A DNA stretch of 49,732 nucleotides. Source: JAFDZV01 sp966128725 (GTDB lineage: Bacteria; Bacteroidota; Ignavibacteria; OLB7). Of the stretch, positions 34,899 to 44,579 are shown piece by piece. The notes below the pieces were generated by a model. The model made no database searches. It had not been told where the DNA came from and saw only the letters and a program-made list of their open reading frames with translations. Position 1 is the first letter of the stretch. The number at the start of each line of letters is the position of its first letter. A program made the translations under genes and the position numbers. The stretch covers positions 1 to 49,732 of the forward strand of contig CBHYLN010000020.1 of NCBI GenBank assembly GCA_966128725.1, read 5' to 3'.

Positions 34899-36037
34899 GG
34901 TGTTGATTCAATTGTGTGGAACCGATCGATCGAGAACTGATCGAGCCAGGCCGAGCGTTCGCCCCGCAACAACCAGTTGGCCAGGATGCGCGCCGCTATC
35001 GGCGCCAACAGCACGCCATGGCGATAGTAGCCGAGCGCCAGCGACACGTTGGCCGGCCCGGCGGCACCCAGTATCGGAAGGTGATCGCGCGTGGCGGGCC
35101 GGAACCCCACCGAGGTCTCGATCAGCGGCAGCTCGTAAATGCCGGGCAGGCATTCCCACGCGGCCTTCAACAGATCGTACACGGCGCCGGCGGTAATTGC
35201 TTCGTTGAAGCCACGCTCCTCGGTTGTGGCCCCAACAACAAGCATCCCGCTGGACTTGGGCACCAGGTACACATCGGGCGTTCGCACGATGTGGCGCACA
35301 AGCGGGAACAGGGATTGATCCAGCCTCAGGATCTGGCCCTTCACCGGGTGCAGAAGCCGGGCCAGCCCGGGGCACCCCTCCAGATGAAGGTCCGCACGGG
35401 CGCCGGTTGCAATCACGGTATGCCCCGCCTGGATTGTAAGGGCATCGGCTTGGAACATCCCGCCGGAAATCGTGGCGTCGCCAGCGACATCCTCGTACAG
35501 ATCCACATTGGGATGCCCCACACACCAGGCGCGCAGGGCGCCAAGAAGCAATCGATTATCAAGCTGGTGATCGTGGCTCGAAAGAATACCGCCTGGAATA
35601 CCGGGCGCCAGGCAGGGCTCCAGCGACCGGCATTCGTAGCCGTTCAGCCACTGCACCGGCAGCCCAAGCCGCACGTGTTCCTCGTAACGATGCCGAAGCG
35701 CCTGGGCATCATCGCGATCAACGGCCACGATCAGCGTGCCGGTGGTTCGGTAATCAACATCTACCCCCGTCTGCTCCTGCAGCTCGGCCACGAAACCGGG
35801 ATATTCCCGCAACGCCTCCTGGCTGAACTCAAGCAAGGCCCGCTCCTGCAAACGCGCCTCCACCAACGGCGCCAACATGCCGGCGGCCACATGGGCCGCG
35901 CCGCGCCCGATCGGGCCGCGATCAACCACCGCCACGCGCGCGCCACCCAGCGCCAGCGCGCGCGCAAGGGTAAGGCCGGCAATGCCTCCGCCAACAACAC
36001 AGAAATCAGAGGTTGAATCCATCGGTTCAGATATCAT
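34895..36037 (-). CDS. thiO: Glycine oxidase ThiO
   Basis: About 380 residues from the ATG at 36037; an ATG at 36022 is nearly as good. This FAD enzyme oxidises glycine to iminoglycine, the aerobic source of the thiazole C2-N3 unit (anaerobes use ThiH). The FAD-binding DFCVVGGGIAGLTLARALAL opens the protein, then GRGAAHVAAGMLAPLVEA, typical of ThiO, and near the end GFRPATRDHLPILGAAG and GYYRHGVLLAPI. It is the first gene of the operon behind the TPP riboswitch. In-frame codons run up to 36178 but show no homology. Confidence 0.93.
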   Translation of the reverse strand: MISEPMDSTSDFCVVGGGIAGLTLARALALGGARVAVVDRGPIGRGAAHVAAGMLAPLVEARLQERALLEFSQEALREYPGFVAELQEQTGVDVDYRTTGTLIVAVDRDDAQALRHRYEEHVRLGLPVQWLNGYECRSLEPCLAPGIPGGILSSHDHQLDNRLLLGALRAWCVGHPNVDLYEDVAGDATISGGMFQADALTIQAGHTVIATGARADLHLEGCPGLARLLHPVKGQILRLDQSLFPLVRHIVRTPDVYLVPKSSGMLVVGATTEERGFNEAITAGAVYDLLKAAWECLPGIYELPLIETSVGFRPATRDHLPILGAAGPANVSLALGYYRHGVLLAPIAARILANWLLRGERSAWLDQFSIDRFHTIESTP

Positions 36038-36484
36038 CGACGTTCGCGGGAACCTGGCGCCTGTAACGATTCCGGAACTGGCGCATACGTTACCGCGTTG
36101 CATGCAGGGCACGGCGGAAACCCGAACACATGTTGTCCGGGCGCCGAACGGCGCCGTTGCAGCCACGAAGGGATACATTGTTCAAGAGAAGTGCGGGCGA
36201 AGGAGGGAGGGATGATGGCAGGCATCCGTCCGTGTTCCCTCCGCCGGCATTACCCGGATCAGGTCGCAGAGTATGATCTCAGCCTCGCGCAACGGCGTGG
36301 CACCTCTAACGGACGCCGCAATATACAGCCCCCGCGCCAATGCCGGTACCACGGCACCGGGACGCGCATGCGCGGATCACCGACGAAAAATGACCTGCAA
36401 TTGTTTGGAATTCGAACCATCTTCCGGACGTCAGTACATGTGAACCGCCGAACCCCGGGCGCGTTCACCTTGAAACCGATCCGC
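36038..36484. other. Divergent intergenic region between thiO operon and protease genes
   Basis: 447 nt. It holds the thiO TPP riboswitch and its leader, a GGCGCC inverted repeat, and presumably the promoter of the plus-strand protease. No further gene is supported. Confidence 0.7.
36228..36314 (-). promoter_or_regulatory. TPP riboswitch upstream of the thiO operon
   Basis: On the minus strand the THI element reads TTAGAGGTGCC, a short P3, CTGAGATCATACTC, then CGACCTGATCCGGGTAATGCC and GGCGGAGGGAAC. It lies about 190 nt before thiO. A TATATTGC sequence just upstream (about 36319-36326) is a likely -7 element. Downstream, at 36140-36155, a perfect GGCGCC-4-GGCGCC hairpin could be part of the expression platform. 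Confidence 0.96.
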
Positions 36485-39412
36485 ATGTTGACCCGAGCCA
36501 TATCCATATCGTTGCCAACGCTCGCCGCGGCGATTATCGCCTGCGCGATCGCCGGCGCTACAGCCGCGCACGCGCAATCGCTGGCGGTTGGCGCGCCAGG
36601 CGCTCAACCGATTCCGGGGCGCTTGATCCTCAAGCTGCGCACCACCGATCGCGACGCGGTGGCGATGGCCACGCAGGCCCTTGCGCCGGTTGCCGACCAG
36701 TTGCGGATCGTGGCGGTAAGCTCGTGGTTGCGAACGGAACTGCTGTTGACGCCGCCGCGTTGGCTGGCACGGAACGGAAAGAACCGGAAGATGACATCGG
36801 GGACATGGGCCGGCGGTCTGGCGCGCATCGTGGAAGTGCGTTATGCCGCCGTGCTTTCGCCCGAGCTGGCCGCGACCAAGGTTCAGAGGCTGGCAAACGT
36901 CGAGTTCGCCGAGCCGGCGTACGCGCGCCGCCTGAGCTACGTGCCCAACGATTCGTTGCTTTCGTTGCAGGGGTATCTGGATCAGATCGGCGCCCTGGAT
37001 GCGTGGGAGCTTCTGCGCGCCGATACATCGATCACCATTGCGATCACCGATACCGGAATCGACCCAACACACCCTGAGCTGAAGAACGCGATCTGGCATA
37101 ACAACGGCGAGGGGGGAGTCGATTCGCACGGGCGCGACCGCCGAACCAACGGCCTCGACGACGACGGCAACGGCGTGATAGACGACTGGGCCGGATATGA
37201 TTTCGGCGGCAACGATGGATTCTCGCCCGACAATAATCCGATGCCATACTTCTTTCACGGCACACACGTGGCAGGCCTTGCCGCGGCCACGGGGGACAAC
37301 CACACCGGCATTGCCGGCGTAGCCTTCGGGGCACGCCTGATGTCGGTAAAGATCACCGACGACCAGGCCGGGGGCGATCCGCTGATATCGAAGGGCTACG
37401 ACGGCATCTTCTACGCCGCGAAGATGGGCGCGCGCATCATCAACTGTAGCTGGGGTGGGCCTGGATTCTCGAAGGCGGAGCAGGAGTTGATCGATACGGT
37501 GACCGCCTGGGGAAGCCTTGTGGTGGCCGCGGCCGGCAACGACAACGCCGACATCAGCTCCTACCCCGCCGCCTACCGCGGCGTGCTGTCGGTCGCGTCG
37601 GTGCTGCGCGACGATCGGCGCTCCACGTTCAGCAACTACAACGCCAGCGTCGATCTGGCGGCGCCGGGCGATGCGATGTATTCCACCACGCTGATGACGG
37701 CCGGCGACGGCTACAGATATTCGAGCGGCACGTCGATGGCGTCGCCGGTGGTGGCGGGCGCTGCGGCACTGGTTGCTCTGCAATTCCCCACATACGACCC
37801 CGCACAGATCACGGCGGTATTAAAAGCCACGGCCGACGACATCTCGGCCGTGAACCCCAATGTGAGCAGCCTGCTCGGCAGCGGGCGCCTGAACCTGCGG
37901 CGCGCCATCTACGAGGGCGGCGGCGCGGCTTCGGCGGAAGTGATCGACTACGGCATCGTGGATCAACAGGCCGACGGTATCGTGGATGCCGGCGAGACAA
38001 TCGAGCTGCGGATCCGGGTGCGGAACATGCTGCGCCCGGTGGCGGATTTGCGAGCGGTGCTTTCGGTGTCGCAGGCAAGCATCGTGGTCGAAACACCGGT
38101 GGTGGTGTTCGGGTCAACCGAAACCGGGCAGGAGCACACATCAACGGCCGGCACGCTTCGCATGCAGATACCCTCGCCGCTGCCAACCGATTACAAGCTG
38201 CGGCTGCACGTGACGCTGTTGGATGGTGATCGCCAGATCGGCTCGCGCGAGATCGATCTGCCGATCAACCCCAACTACGCCACCACCGCGTACAACCGCA
38301 TGGCCGTCACGTTCACCGGCAATGGCCGCATCGGGTTCAACGACTTCCCGAACAACGAACAGGGCTACGGGTTCCATCTGGATTCCACAAGCAACATGCT
38401 GGCCGAAGGGGGCATGTTGATCGGCACCGCGGCGGAGCGATTGGCCGACGTGGTGCGCAACGGCAGTTACGGGCAAAGCCAGGGCCTTCAAGTTGTACGC
38501 CCTTACCGTGTTGCGTATTCGGCCGCGGAGAACGCGATGATCGGCACGGCCGCATTCAACGACGCGCATCTTTCGGACCAACAGCGCAACGGCCTGCGGG
38601 TTGATCTGCGCACTGTACAGTACAACGAGCCGAATCTGGACAACGCCACGTTCCTGTTCTACACGATCCGGAATCAGTCGGCAAACATGATGCGCGATCT
38701 GCACTGCGCCCTGTACTTCGACTGGGATATCGGGCCGGCTGGTTCGTTCGACCAGGCCGCCATCGATCTTGCGCATCGCATGGGGTACACCCGGAACACG
38801 CGCGACACCGGGCTCCCGCTTGCCGCGGTGATCCTGGCAACCGATCAGCCGATGGATTTCAACGCGCTGAACAACGGCGAGGAACCGCTGATCGGGATCT
38901 TTGACCAGGGCGACAAGTGGGATGTGATATCGCAGGGCATCGGCCACGAACAATCTGCGGTTGGCGATTGCTCGGTTATCGCCGGCGCGGGTCCGCTGGA
39001 ACTGGCCTCCGGCGCCGACACCACGGTTGTGTTCGTGCTGGCGGCCGGCAAGGATCTGGAGGAGCTTCAGACAATCGCCGAACACGCGGCCGAACGCCTG
39101 CGAACGCTGGGCTACTCCACCGGTGGCCCCATTTTCCTGCCGAGGGATCTTTCGATGACCGAGCCACATCCAAATCCGTTCGCTGACGCCACCACCCTTC
39201 ACTTCACCGTTCCGCGCGACGCCGTTGTAACAATCGACGCCTACACAGTGTCTGGTGAGTATGTGGCACGGCTTGCCGACGACTACTTCCATCGCGGCAC
39301 CCATACCATACAATTCCGGCCCACGGGAATCGCCAACGGCCCATACATCGTGCAAATGCAGGCACTGGGCAATGTTATCGCGCGCAAGCTTGTTTATATC
39401 GGCGCACACTGA
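36485..39412 (+). CDS. Subtilisin-like serine protease with T9SS sorting domain
   Basis: 975 residues from the ATG at 36485; the frame is open further upstream but lies in the riboswitch region. A signal peptide ends near residue 31 (AAHAQ). A prodomain (about 40-145) precedes the S8 catalytic domain. The triad is D189 (AITDTGIDPTHPE), H258 (FHGTHVAGLAAATG) and S417 (SSGTSMASPVVAG), all intact. Residues about 480-880 are beta-rich modules (YNRMAVTFTGNGRIGFNDF and so on). The last about 85 residues form a T9SS type A domain: EPHPNPFADATTLHFTVP, IDAYTVSGEYVARLAD, GIANGPYIVQMQA. It should be a secreted or surface protease. It is a tandem paralogue of the next gene, 23 nt downstream. Confidence 0.93.
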   Translation: MLTRAISISLPTLAAAIIACAIAGATAAHAQSLAVGAPGAQPIPGRLILKLRTTDRDAVAMATQALAPVADQLRIVAVSSWLRTELLLTPPRWLARNGKNRKMTSGTWAGGLARIVEVRYAAVLSPELAATKVQRLANVEFAEPAYARRLSYVPNDSLLSLQGYLDQIGALDAWELLRADTSITIAITDTGIDPTHPELKNAIWHNNGEGGVDSHGRDRRTNGLDDDGNGVIDDWAGYDFGGNDGFSPDNNPMPYFFHGTHVAGLAAATGDNHTGIAGVAFGARLMSVKITDDQAGGDPLISKGYDGIFYAAKMGARIINCSWGGPGFSKAEQELIDTVTAWGSLVVAAAGNDNADISSYPAAYRGVLSVASVLRDDRRSTFSNYNASVDLAAPGDAMYSTTLMTAGDGYRYSSGTSMASPVVAGAAALVALQFPTYDPAQITAVLKATADDISAVNPNVSSLLGSGRLNLRRAIYEGGGAASAEVIDYGIVDQQADGIVDAGETIELRIRVRNMLRPVADLRAVLSVSQASIVVETPVVVFGSTETGQEHTSTAGTLRMQIPSPLPTDYKLRLHVTLLDGDRQIGSREIDLPINPNYATTAYNRMAVTFTGNGRIGFNDFPNNEQGYGFHLDSTSNMLAEGGMLIGTAAERLADVVRNGSYGQSQGLQVVRPYRVAYSAAENAMIGTAAFNDAHLSDQQRNGLRVDLRTVQYNEPNLDNATFLFYTIRNQSANMMRDLHCALYFDWDIGPAGSFDQAAIDLAHRMGYTRNTRDTGLPLAAVILATDQPMDFNALNNGEEPLIGIFDQGDKWDVISQGIGHEQSAVGDCSVIAGAGPLELASGADTTVVFVLAAGKDLEELQTIAEHAAERLRTLGYSTGGPIFLPRDLSMTEPHPNPFADATTLHFTVPRDAVVTIDAYTVSGEYVARLADDYFHRGTHTIQFRPTGIANGPYIVQMQALGNVIARKLVYIGAH

Positions 39413-39435
39413 TCACACTTACTTTCCCCCGAATC

Positions 39436-42336
39436 ATGCACGCTATTGATTGCACGCATCGCGCACGCACAACGCTTCTGGCCATTGTGATATTGCTGGC
39501 CGCGTCCGGAGTGCTGACCGCGCAAGGGCTTGCGCCACACACGGCCAAGCCGCCCAGGCCGGAGCGCGCGCTGGACGGCGTTGTGCTTGTGAAGGTCACG
39601 CAGGCGCGAATGCGGCAAGGCGTTAGTGTGCGGACGTTCGGTTCGATTGCCGAACGATACGGCATCACGGCCGTGATACCGTGGCTGAAGCCGGAGCTGG
39701 TGAACTATGGGCGCCCCCTGCTGAAGATTTCGGCGCTGGACGACCCCGCCAGCGGGCTGCTGCGAATCATGGAAGTCCAGTTCCAGGCCAGCGTGCGCCC
39801 GGAGGAAGTTGCGCGAGCCTTGGAAACGCTGGACGGTGTGGAATACGCCGAGGCAATCCACCCCAGGCATCTGGCGTACAACCCGAACGATCTGGAGATC
39901 GGCAAGCAGTGGTATCTCGACGCCATCTATGCACGCGAGGCGTGGGATGTACAACGCGCCGACAGCAGCATCATCATTGCCATTACCGACACCGGCATAC
40001 AGCCCGGGCACCCGGATTTGCGAAATGCGATCTGGACAAACGCAGGCGAGACCGGCACCGGCCCGAACGGCGACATGCGATACGATGGGATCGACAACGA
40101 CAACAACGGCTTTGTTGACGACTGGCGAGGCTACGATTTCGCCGGCCCGAACGGCATCTCGCCCGACAACGACCCATCGGCGACCGGCGACCAACATGGC
40201 GTGCTTGTTGCCGGCACGGCGGCCGCAACGGGCAACAATGCCGAAGGAATCGCCGGCGTTGCCTTCGGCGCGCGCATCATGGCCGTTAAGGTGTCCGACG
40301 ATCGCCTCTTCCCGCAAACGAAGATTTTCAACGGCGCCCAGGGCGTGTTGTATGCGGCAAAGATGGGGGCCAGGATCATCAACTGCAGTTGGGGCAGCAC
40401 CTTCCCTTCGCGCGCCGAACGCGAGGTGGTTGAGCACGTGACAAAGGACCTTGGCGTGATCGTTGTTGCCGCATCGGGCAACGACGGCCGCGACGTTCAG
40501 TATTATCCGGCATCGTACGCCGGGGTGCTTTCGGTAGCATCCACCACGTCCGGCAATACCAGGGCTGACTTCAGCAACTACGGGTACCGGATCGACCTGT
40601 GCGCGCCCGGCACGGACATCTACGCAACAACCGACGAGAACGCCTACATCTACGATTCCGGCACATCCTTCTCGGCGCCCATCGTAAGCGCCGTTGCAGC
40701 CCTTGTGGCCCAGCGTTATCCGGCCCTGAGCGCGGCGCAGGTGTGCCAGATATTGCGCTCAACCTGCACCGACATATCGAACACGCTGGGCGCCGACGCA
40801 AACAAGATGGGGGCCGGACTTGTCAATGCACGGGCGGCGCTGACAACCGGGCCTTCGATTGCGGCCGCGCGCATGGTGGGTTATCAACTTGTTGAGCAAT
40901 TCCCCAACGGCGGCGCCGACGCCGGCGAGCAACTGCGGATAGCCGCCGACATCCAGAACCTGCTTGCGCCCGCCACGGATGTCGTTGTGACGATGGAATG
41001 TGTATCGGACGCCAATATTCAGATCGCTGGAAACAACGAGGATCTTGGGGCGATGGCCGCCGGCGAGAAACGCACAACCGGGGCCACGTCATTCGGGTTT
41101 CAGGTGCCCGCCAACATCGCGCCGAACACTCCGATTGTACTGAAGATCACGTCAACAACGCCCGACCGCGCCGCAACGCAGTACATCACGCTTGTGGGGT
41201 CGCCAACGTACCTCACCACCGATCACAACGACGTTGCGCTTACGTTCAACAGCTCCGGCAATCTGGGGCACGATGGGCTGGATCAACGCCGGGGCGACGG
41301 CTTTGTATACAACGGCAGCATCGATCTGCTGTTCCACGGTGGGCTGATGGTGGGCACCGACATGGACCACCTGGCCGACGTGGTGCGCGTGGGGCGGCTT
41401 ATCGACGGTATTGCCGACGGCTTCCATATCGTTGATCCGTATCGCCTTTCGGTATCGCCCGGCGGCCTGGTGCAGAACGGCATCGCACGCTTCAACGACG
41501 CGCACCTTGACGCGGCTGCACGGGTTGGGGTGGAGATCACCATGCGCACCAGCGAGTACCGTTCGCCGGATCTGGCGAACATTGTGCTGGTGGAGTACGC
41601 AATCCGCAACATGGGCGCTACCCGGCTGGACAGCCTGCGCTGCGGCCTGTATCTGGACTTCGATGTAAGCGCCAACAGCTACGGCGACCAGGTGGCGTTT
41701 GCCCCCGATTCGCGGCTTGCATTTCAGCGCGAGGCGGCAGCCCCGGCGCCGGCGACCATCGTTGGCGCCACCGTGCTTACCGGAAGCTCGATGAACTTCT
41801 ACGGCATCGACAACGAAGGCGACGGCATCACGGAGAGCTTCTCGCCCAGAATGAAGTGGGAGGCCATGTCCACCGGCGTGCGCACGATCGCGACGATCAA
41901 CGATATGGCGATGGTGGTAAGCAACGAAGCGATTGGGCTGGATCCGAACGAGACTCGCAAGGTGGCCTTCGCCCTGGTGGCCGCCAAAACGTACGACAGT
42001 CTCCGCCTGGCAGCCGATCGGGCGCGCGAGCTGTACGCCGGCATCTCGACCGTTGCATCAACAACCACACCGGGGGGAATCCTGGTTACGGCGGCACCCA
42101 ATCCGTTCCTTCGCGAAACCTATCTGGCGGTTGAATCCGCTGGCGGAGACGCGCGCCTGGAATTGATCGATACGCGCGGGAGCGTGGTGGTGAACACAGG
42201 CCTTGGTCGCGTGGAACCCGGACGGCAAACGCTGTTCGTGCCGGCGCGTGGCCTGGCCGCCGGGCTGTATTTCTACCGGCTTGTTATCGGCAACACGATT
42301 GCCACCGGCTCGGTGGTGAAATCATCCGGCGACTGA
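39436..42336 (+). CDS. Second subtilisin-like serine protease with T9SS sorting domain
   Basis: 966 residues, the same architecture as the preceding protease. The signal peptide ends near residue 29. Triad: D185 (AITDTGIQPGHPD), H254 (DQHGVLVAGTAAATG) and S411 (DSGTSFSAPIVSA). The usual HGTHVAG is HGVLVAG here; the catalytic His is the first one, so the triad is complete, but the second conserved His is lost. A beta-rich middle precedes a C-terminal domain with TAAPNPFLRETYLAVES, RLELIDTRGSVVVNTG and LAAGLYFYRLV, a T9SS type A sorting signal. The 23-nt spacing to the first protease implies one transcript ended by the terminator at 42.4 kb. Confidence 0.92.
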   Translation: MHAIDCTHRARTTLLAIVILLAASGVLTAQGLAPHTAKPPRPERALDGVVLVKVTQARMRQGVSVRTFGSIAERYGITAVIPWLKPELVNYGRPLLKISALDDPASGLLRIMEVQFQASVRPEEVARALETLDGVEYAEAIHPRHLAYNPNDLEIGKQWYLDAIYAREAWDVQRADSSIIIAITDTGIQPGHPDLRNAIWTNAGETGTGPNGDMRYDGIDNDNNGFVDDWRGYDFAGPNGISPDNDPSATGDQHGVLVAGTAAATGNNAEGIAGVAFGARIMAVKVSDDRLFPQTKIFNGAQGVLYAAKMGARIINCSWGSTFPSRAEREVVEHVTKDLGVIVVAASGNDGRDVQYYPASYAGVLSVASTTSGNTRADFSNYGYRIDLCAPGTDIYATTDENAYIYDSGTSFSAPIVSAVAALVAQRYPALSAAQVCQILRSTCTDISNTLGADANKMGAGLVNARAALTTGPSIAAARMVGYQLVEQFPNGGADAGEQLRIAADIQNLLAPATDVVVTMECVSDANIQIAGNNEDLGAMAAGEKRTTGATSFGFQVPANIAPNTPIVLKITSTTPDRAATQYITLVGSPTYLTTDHNDVALTFNSSGNLGHDGLDQRRGDGFVYNGSIDLLFHGGLMVGTDMDHLADVVRVGRLIDGIADGFHIVDPYRLSVSPGGLVQNGIARFNDAHLDAAARVGVEITMRTSEYRSPDLANIVLVEYAIRNMGATRLDSLRCGLYLDFDVSANSYGDQVAFAPDSRLAFQREAAAPAPATIVGATVLTGSSMNFYGIDNEGDGITESFSPRMKWEAMSTGVRTIATINDMAMVVSNEAIGLDPNETRKVAFALVAAKTYDSLRLAADRARELYAGISTVASTTTPGGILVTAAPNPFLRETYLAVESAGGDARLELIDTRGSVVVNTGLGRVEPGRQTLFVPARGLAAGLYFYRLVIGNTIATGSVVKSSGD

Positions 42337-42373
42337 TAGGCGTGCCCGGCGACACACCTGCCTGCGGACTCGC

Positions 42374-42419
42374 AAAAAAAAGAAGCGCTCCAGTTGACAC
42401 ACGTGGAGCGCTTCGTTCT
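42374..42419. terminator. Bidirectional Rho-independent terminator
   Basis: 11-bp stem GAAGCGCTCCA with TGGAGCGCTTC (42382-42392 and 42404-42414), an eight-base A-run on the left and GTTCTTTTTATT on the right. It serves both convergent genes (second protease and the PorD-like gene). Confidence 0.95.
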
Positions 42420-42439
42420 TTTTATTGGTGCCTGGCCGG

Positions 42440-43345
42440 CTATCGGCTTTTTGCCTCGTCGTATACCGACTGATGGCCGGGATCCAGATACAGCAGCTTG
42501 CGCCACACTATCGGATCGCGATACCGCGCGAAGAGCTCGGCATATTCCACATACTTGGCATCGTTGAGAACGCGCAACAGAACGCTGGGCTGCACAAGCT
42601 TGTCCTTGGCGATCACCAGATTGCTGAGATGCGCGTTCACCGAATCGAGCGCGGCCGTGCGATCGGCCGAGAGCAGGTCGAGCCCGTTGTAGTGATAGTC
42701 GAAGAGGAACCGACGCAACGGAGCAAATCGCAGCTCGGTCAGCTCGCGGATGAGCCCGTAGCGCGAGTAATTGCCCGAGGGCACATCCGTGCTCCAGCCG
42801 CCCACATCGTTGCGAACCTGCGCGCGCTGGGCAATGGCCCAGGCCTTTTCGTAGCTCGACGCGCCACCCAGATAGCCGTAGCTGTCCAGATCCAGGCCAA
42901 TCGCAACGTACACGTAGAAATCGATAAGCCCGGTCAGTTGGTCGTATCGCGTGGGATCCTGAACAAACGGTTGATTGCGCGTGTAGTGGAAGCTCCAGCC
43001 GTCGTCCAGAATCTTCACCATGGGCGACAACTGCTCCGAGTTGTTGATCGCTCGCTGGCTGCCGAACACAAGCCGCGCTCCGTAGGTGTCGCCGTCGTAG
43101 CCGGTAAAGATCACGTTCAGGTTCACCTTCACCTTCCCGCCCTCCCACTCGCTCCCGGTCCATCGGGTTTCGTTCAGGTATCGCCGCAAGTCGTCGGCAA
43201 AGCCCGCCACGTCCTGCTGCGCCGACAACGAAAGCTGCTCGGCATTCACCGATACCGTGGCATCGATCTCCTGCGCATGCGCCAACGCCGGCAATACCAC
43301 GCAGGCCGACAGAACGGAAAATAGGATGGATCGTATGGGCTTCAT
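42440..43345 (-). CDS. PorD-like (DUF4835) protein
   Basis: 301 residues from the ATG at 43345, giving a signal peptide that ends ALAHAQ (about residue 25). The mature part follows the DUF4835 pattern: IDATVSVNAEQLSLSAQQ, LRRYLNETRWTGSEWE, INNSEQLSPMVKILDDGWSF, DQLTGLIDFYVYVAIGLD, GLDLLSADR and PGHQSVYDEAK. Members of this family have been named PorD and linked to the type IX secretion system, where they are periplasmic accessory factors. That fits the T9SS cargo on both sides. The upstream in-frame extension to 43393 lacks a signal-like start and was not used. Confidence 0.87.
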   Translation of the reverse strand: MKPIRSILFSVLSACVVLPALAHAQEIDATVSVNAEQLSLSAQQDVAGFADDLRRYLNETRWTGSEWEGGKVKVNLNVIFTGYDGDTYGARLVFGSQRAINNSEQLSPMVKILDDGWSFHYTRNQPFVQDPTRYDQLTGLIDFYVYVAIGLDLDSYGYLGGASSYEKAWAIAQRAQVRNDVGGWSTDVPSGNYSRYGLIRELTELRFAPLRRFLFDYHYNGLDLLSADRTAALDSVNAHLSNLVIAKDKLVQPSVLLRVLNDAKYVEYAELFARYRDPIVWRKLLYLDPGHQSVYDEAKSR

Positions 43346-43554
43346 CACACTGGTTGAATGGAAGTTCTTTGTTAGTTTCCCGGCACACCCCAAAAGGCGT
43401 TGGCGGTTTGGAAACGAATCGCTGTCCGCGGTTTAGCCGCCCGGCGCCACCCCGCTGCCCCCACGCACACACGCCCCTCCCACACGCAACATCACGCTCC
43501 CACACGATCACGGCAACGGCGCGGATACCCCGCTCCGGAGGAGGGACATTTGTG

Positions 43555-44454
43555 ATGCCATCGAATGTACACAGGACGCGCTTCATGGTAAAGGGGGACG
43601 GGATTGCCACCACCATCTCACCGATCCGACGCGCCTGCCTGCGGTGGTTGGCCTGCACAGCAATCTTCCTGCCTGTGGCCGCCTCGGCCGCACAGGAGAC
43701 AACCGACGATCCCGTTGGAATCGCCCTCGCGGGAAGCGTCTCCGCCCGGCCGGAGCGCGGCGTGCCGGCATCCGCGAACCCGGCGTTGGCCGGCTCGTGG
43801 CTTGCCGCCGAAAACCCACCGATAACGCTCGATCTTTCCTTCGCGCCGGCCTGCCTGGGCATCACCGGATTTCGCGATGGCATGGCACAGGCTGCCTGGC
43901 GACATGATGCACGCGCAACGTGGTCGGCACAGGCGTGGCTGTTGGCGGCAGGACCATATCGCCGGGTTGCGGTGAGCGGCGCCGGCGCCTACGCGGTGCT
44001 GCCCCAGTTGACTGTTGGCCTTCGGCTTGCGCTGGATGCGGTTACGTTGGAACGATACAGCAACGGCATCACCTTCTCGGTTGATGCAGGCCTGCTGGCG
44101 CGGCTTACCAATCGAATCCGCTTTGGAGCGGCCGCCGCCAACCTGACACGCGCCGGCCTGTGGGGAATGCCGATGCCTGCACGGCTCCGCGTTGGCCTGG
44201 CGTTCGATCTCGATCGCGGAACAACGCTTTCGGTTGACGTAACGCATCAGGAACGCCGGGGCGCCGACGCATCGGTCGGCATCTCCAGCACGCCGATCCC
44301 CGCACTGATACTGCGTGCCGGCGCCGGCACCGAACCGGGCAGAGTTGCCGGCGGCGTTGGCTACACCGCAGGCGATATCCGGGTTGACGTGGGCGCGGCG
44401 TATGTGCCCCCGCTGGGCGTGCAGCAGTGCATCGGCGTGGGCATAACATGGTAA
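43555..44454 (+). CDS. Outer-membrane barrel protein, PorV/FadL-like
   Basis: 299 residues from the ATG at 43555, preceded by a GGAGGAGG ribosome site. The signal peptide ends near residue 46 (ASAAQ). The mature protein shows PERGVPASANPALAGSWLA, like the Asn-Pro-Ala-Leu/Gly start of PorV-type and FadL-type barrels. It then has alternating strands (VGLRLALDAVTLERYSNG, RLRVGLAFDLDRGTTLSVDV) and ends in a terminal Trp, as outer-membrane barrels often do. It diverges from the PorD-like gene and precedes the helix-hairpin-helix protein. Confidence 0.65.
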   Translation: MPSNVHRTRFMVKGDGIATTISPIRRACLRWLACTAIFLPVAASAAQETTDDPVGIALAGSVSARPERGVPASANPALAGSWLAAENPPITLDLSFAPACLGITGFRDGMAQAAWRHDARATWSAQAWLLAAGPYRRVAVSGAGAYAVLPQLTVGLRLALDAVTLERYSNGITFSVDAGLLARLTNRIRFGAAAANLTRAGLWGMPMPARLRVGLAFDLDRGTTLSVDVTHQERRGADASVGISSTPIPALILRAGAGTEPGRVAGGVGYTAGDIRVDVGAAYVPPLGVQQCIGVGITW

Positions 44455-44579
44455 CGGGTATCCTGCCCAGCACATCGCGCGCATGCCGGCAATCGCCTGC
44501 CGGCACAGGCGGAACACGAAGCAACGCAACGCATGCAGACAGCACGGGAAGTGAGCGAACCAGGATCAACCAGAAGCGG

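Noticed and set aside
36405..36425. tRNA-like GGTTCGAATTCC on the minus strand
   Set aside because: Only the T-loop-like words are present; no acceptor, D or anticodon arms can be drawn around it.
36098..36484. In-frame upstream extension of the first protease
   Set aside because: It crosses the antisense TPP riboswitch and places the signal peptide internally; the ATG at 36485 directly precedes the signal sequence.
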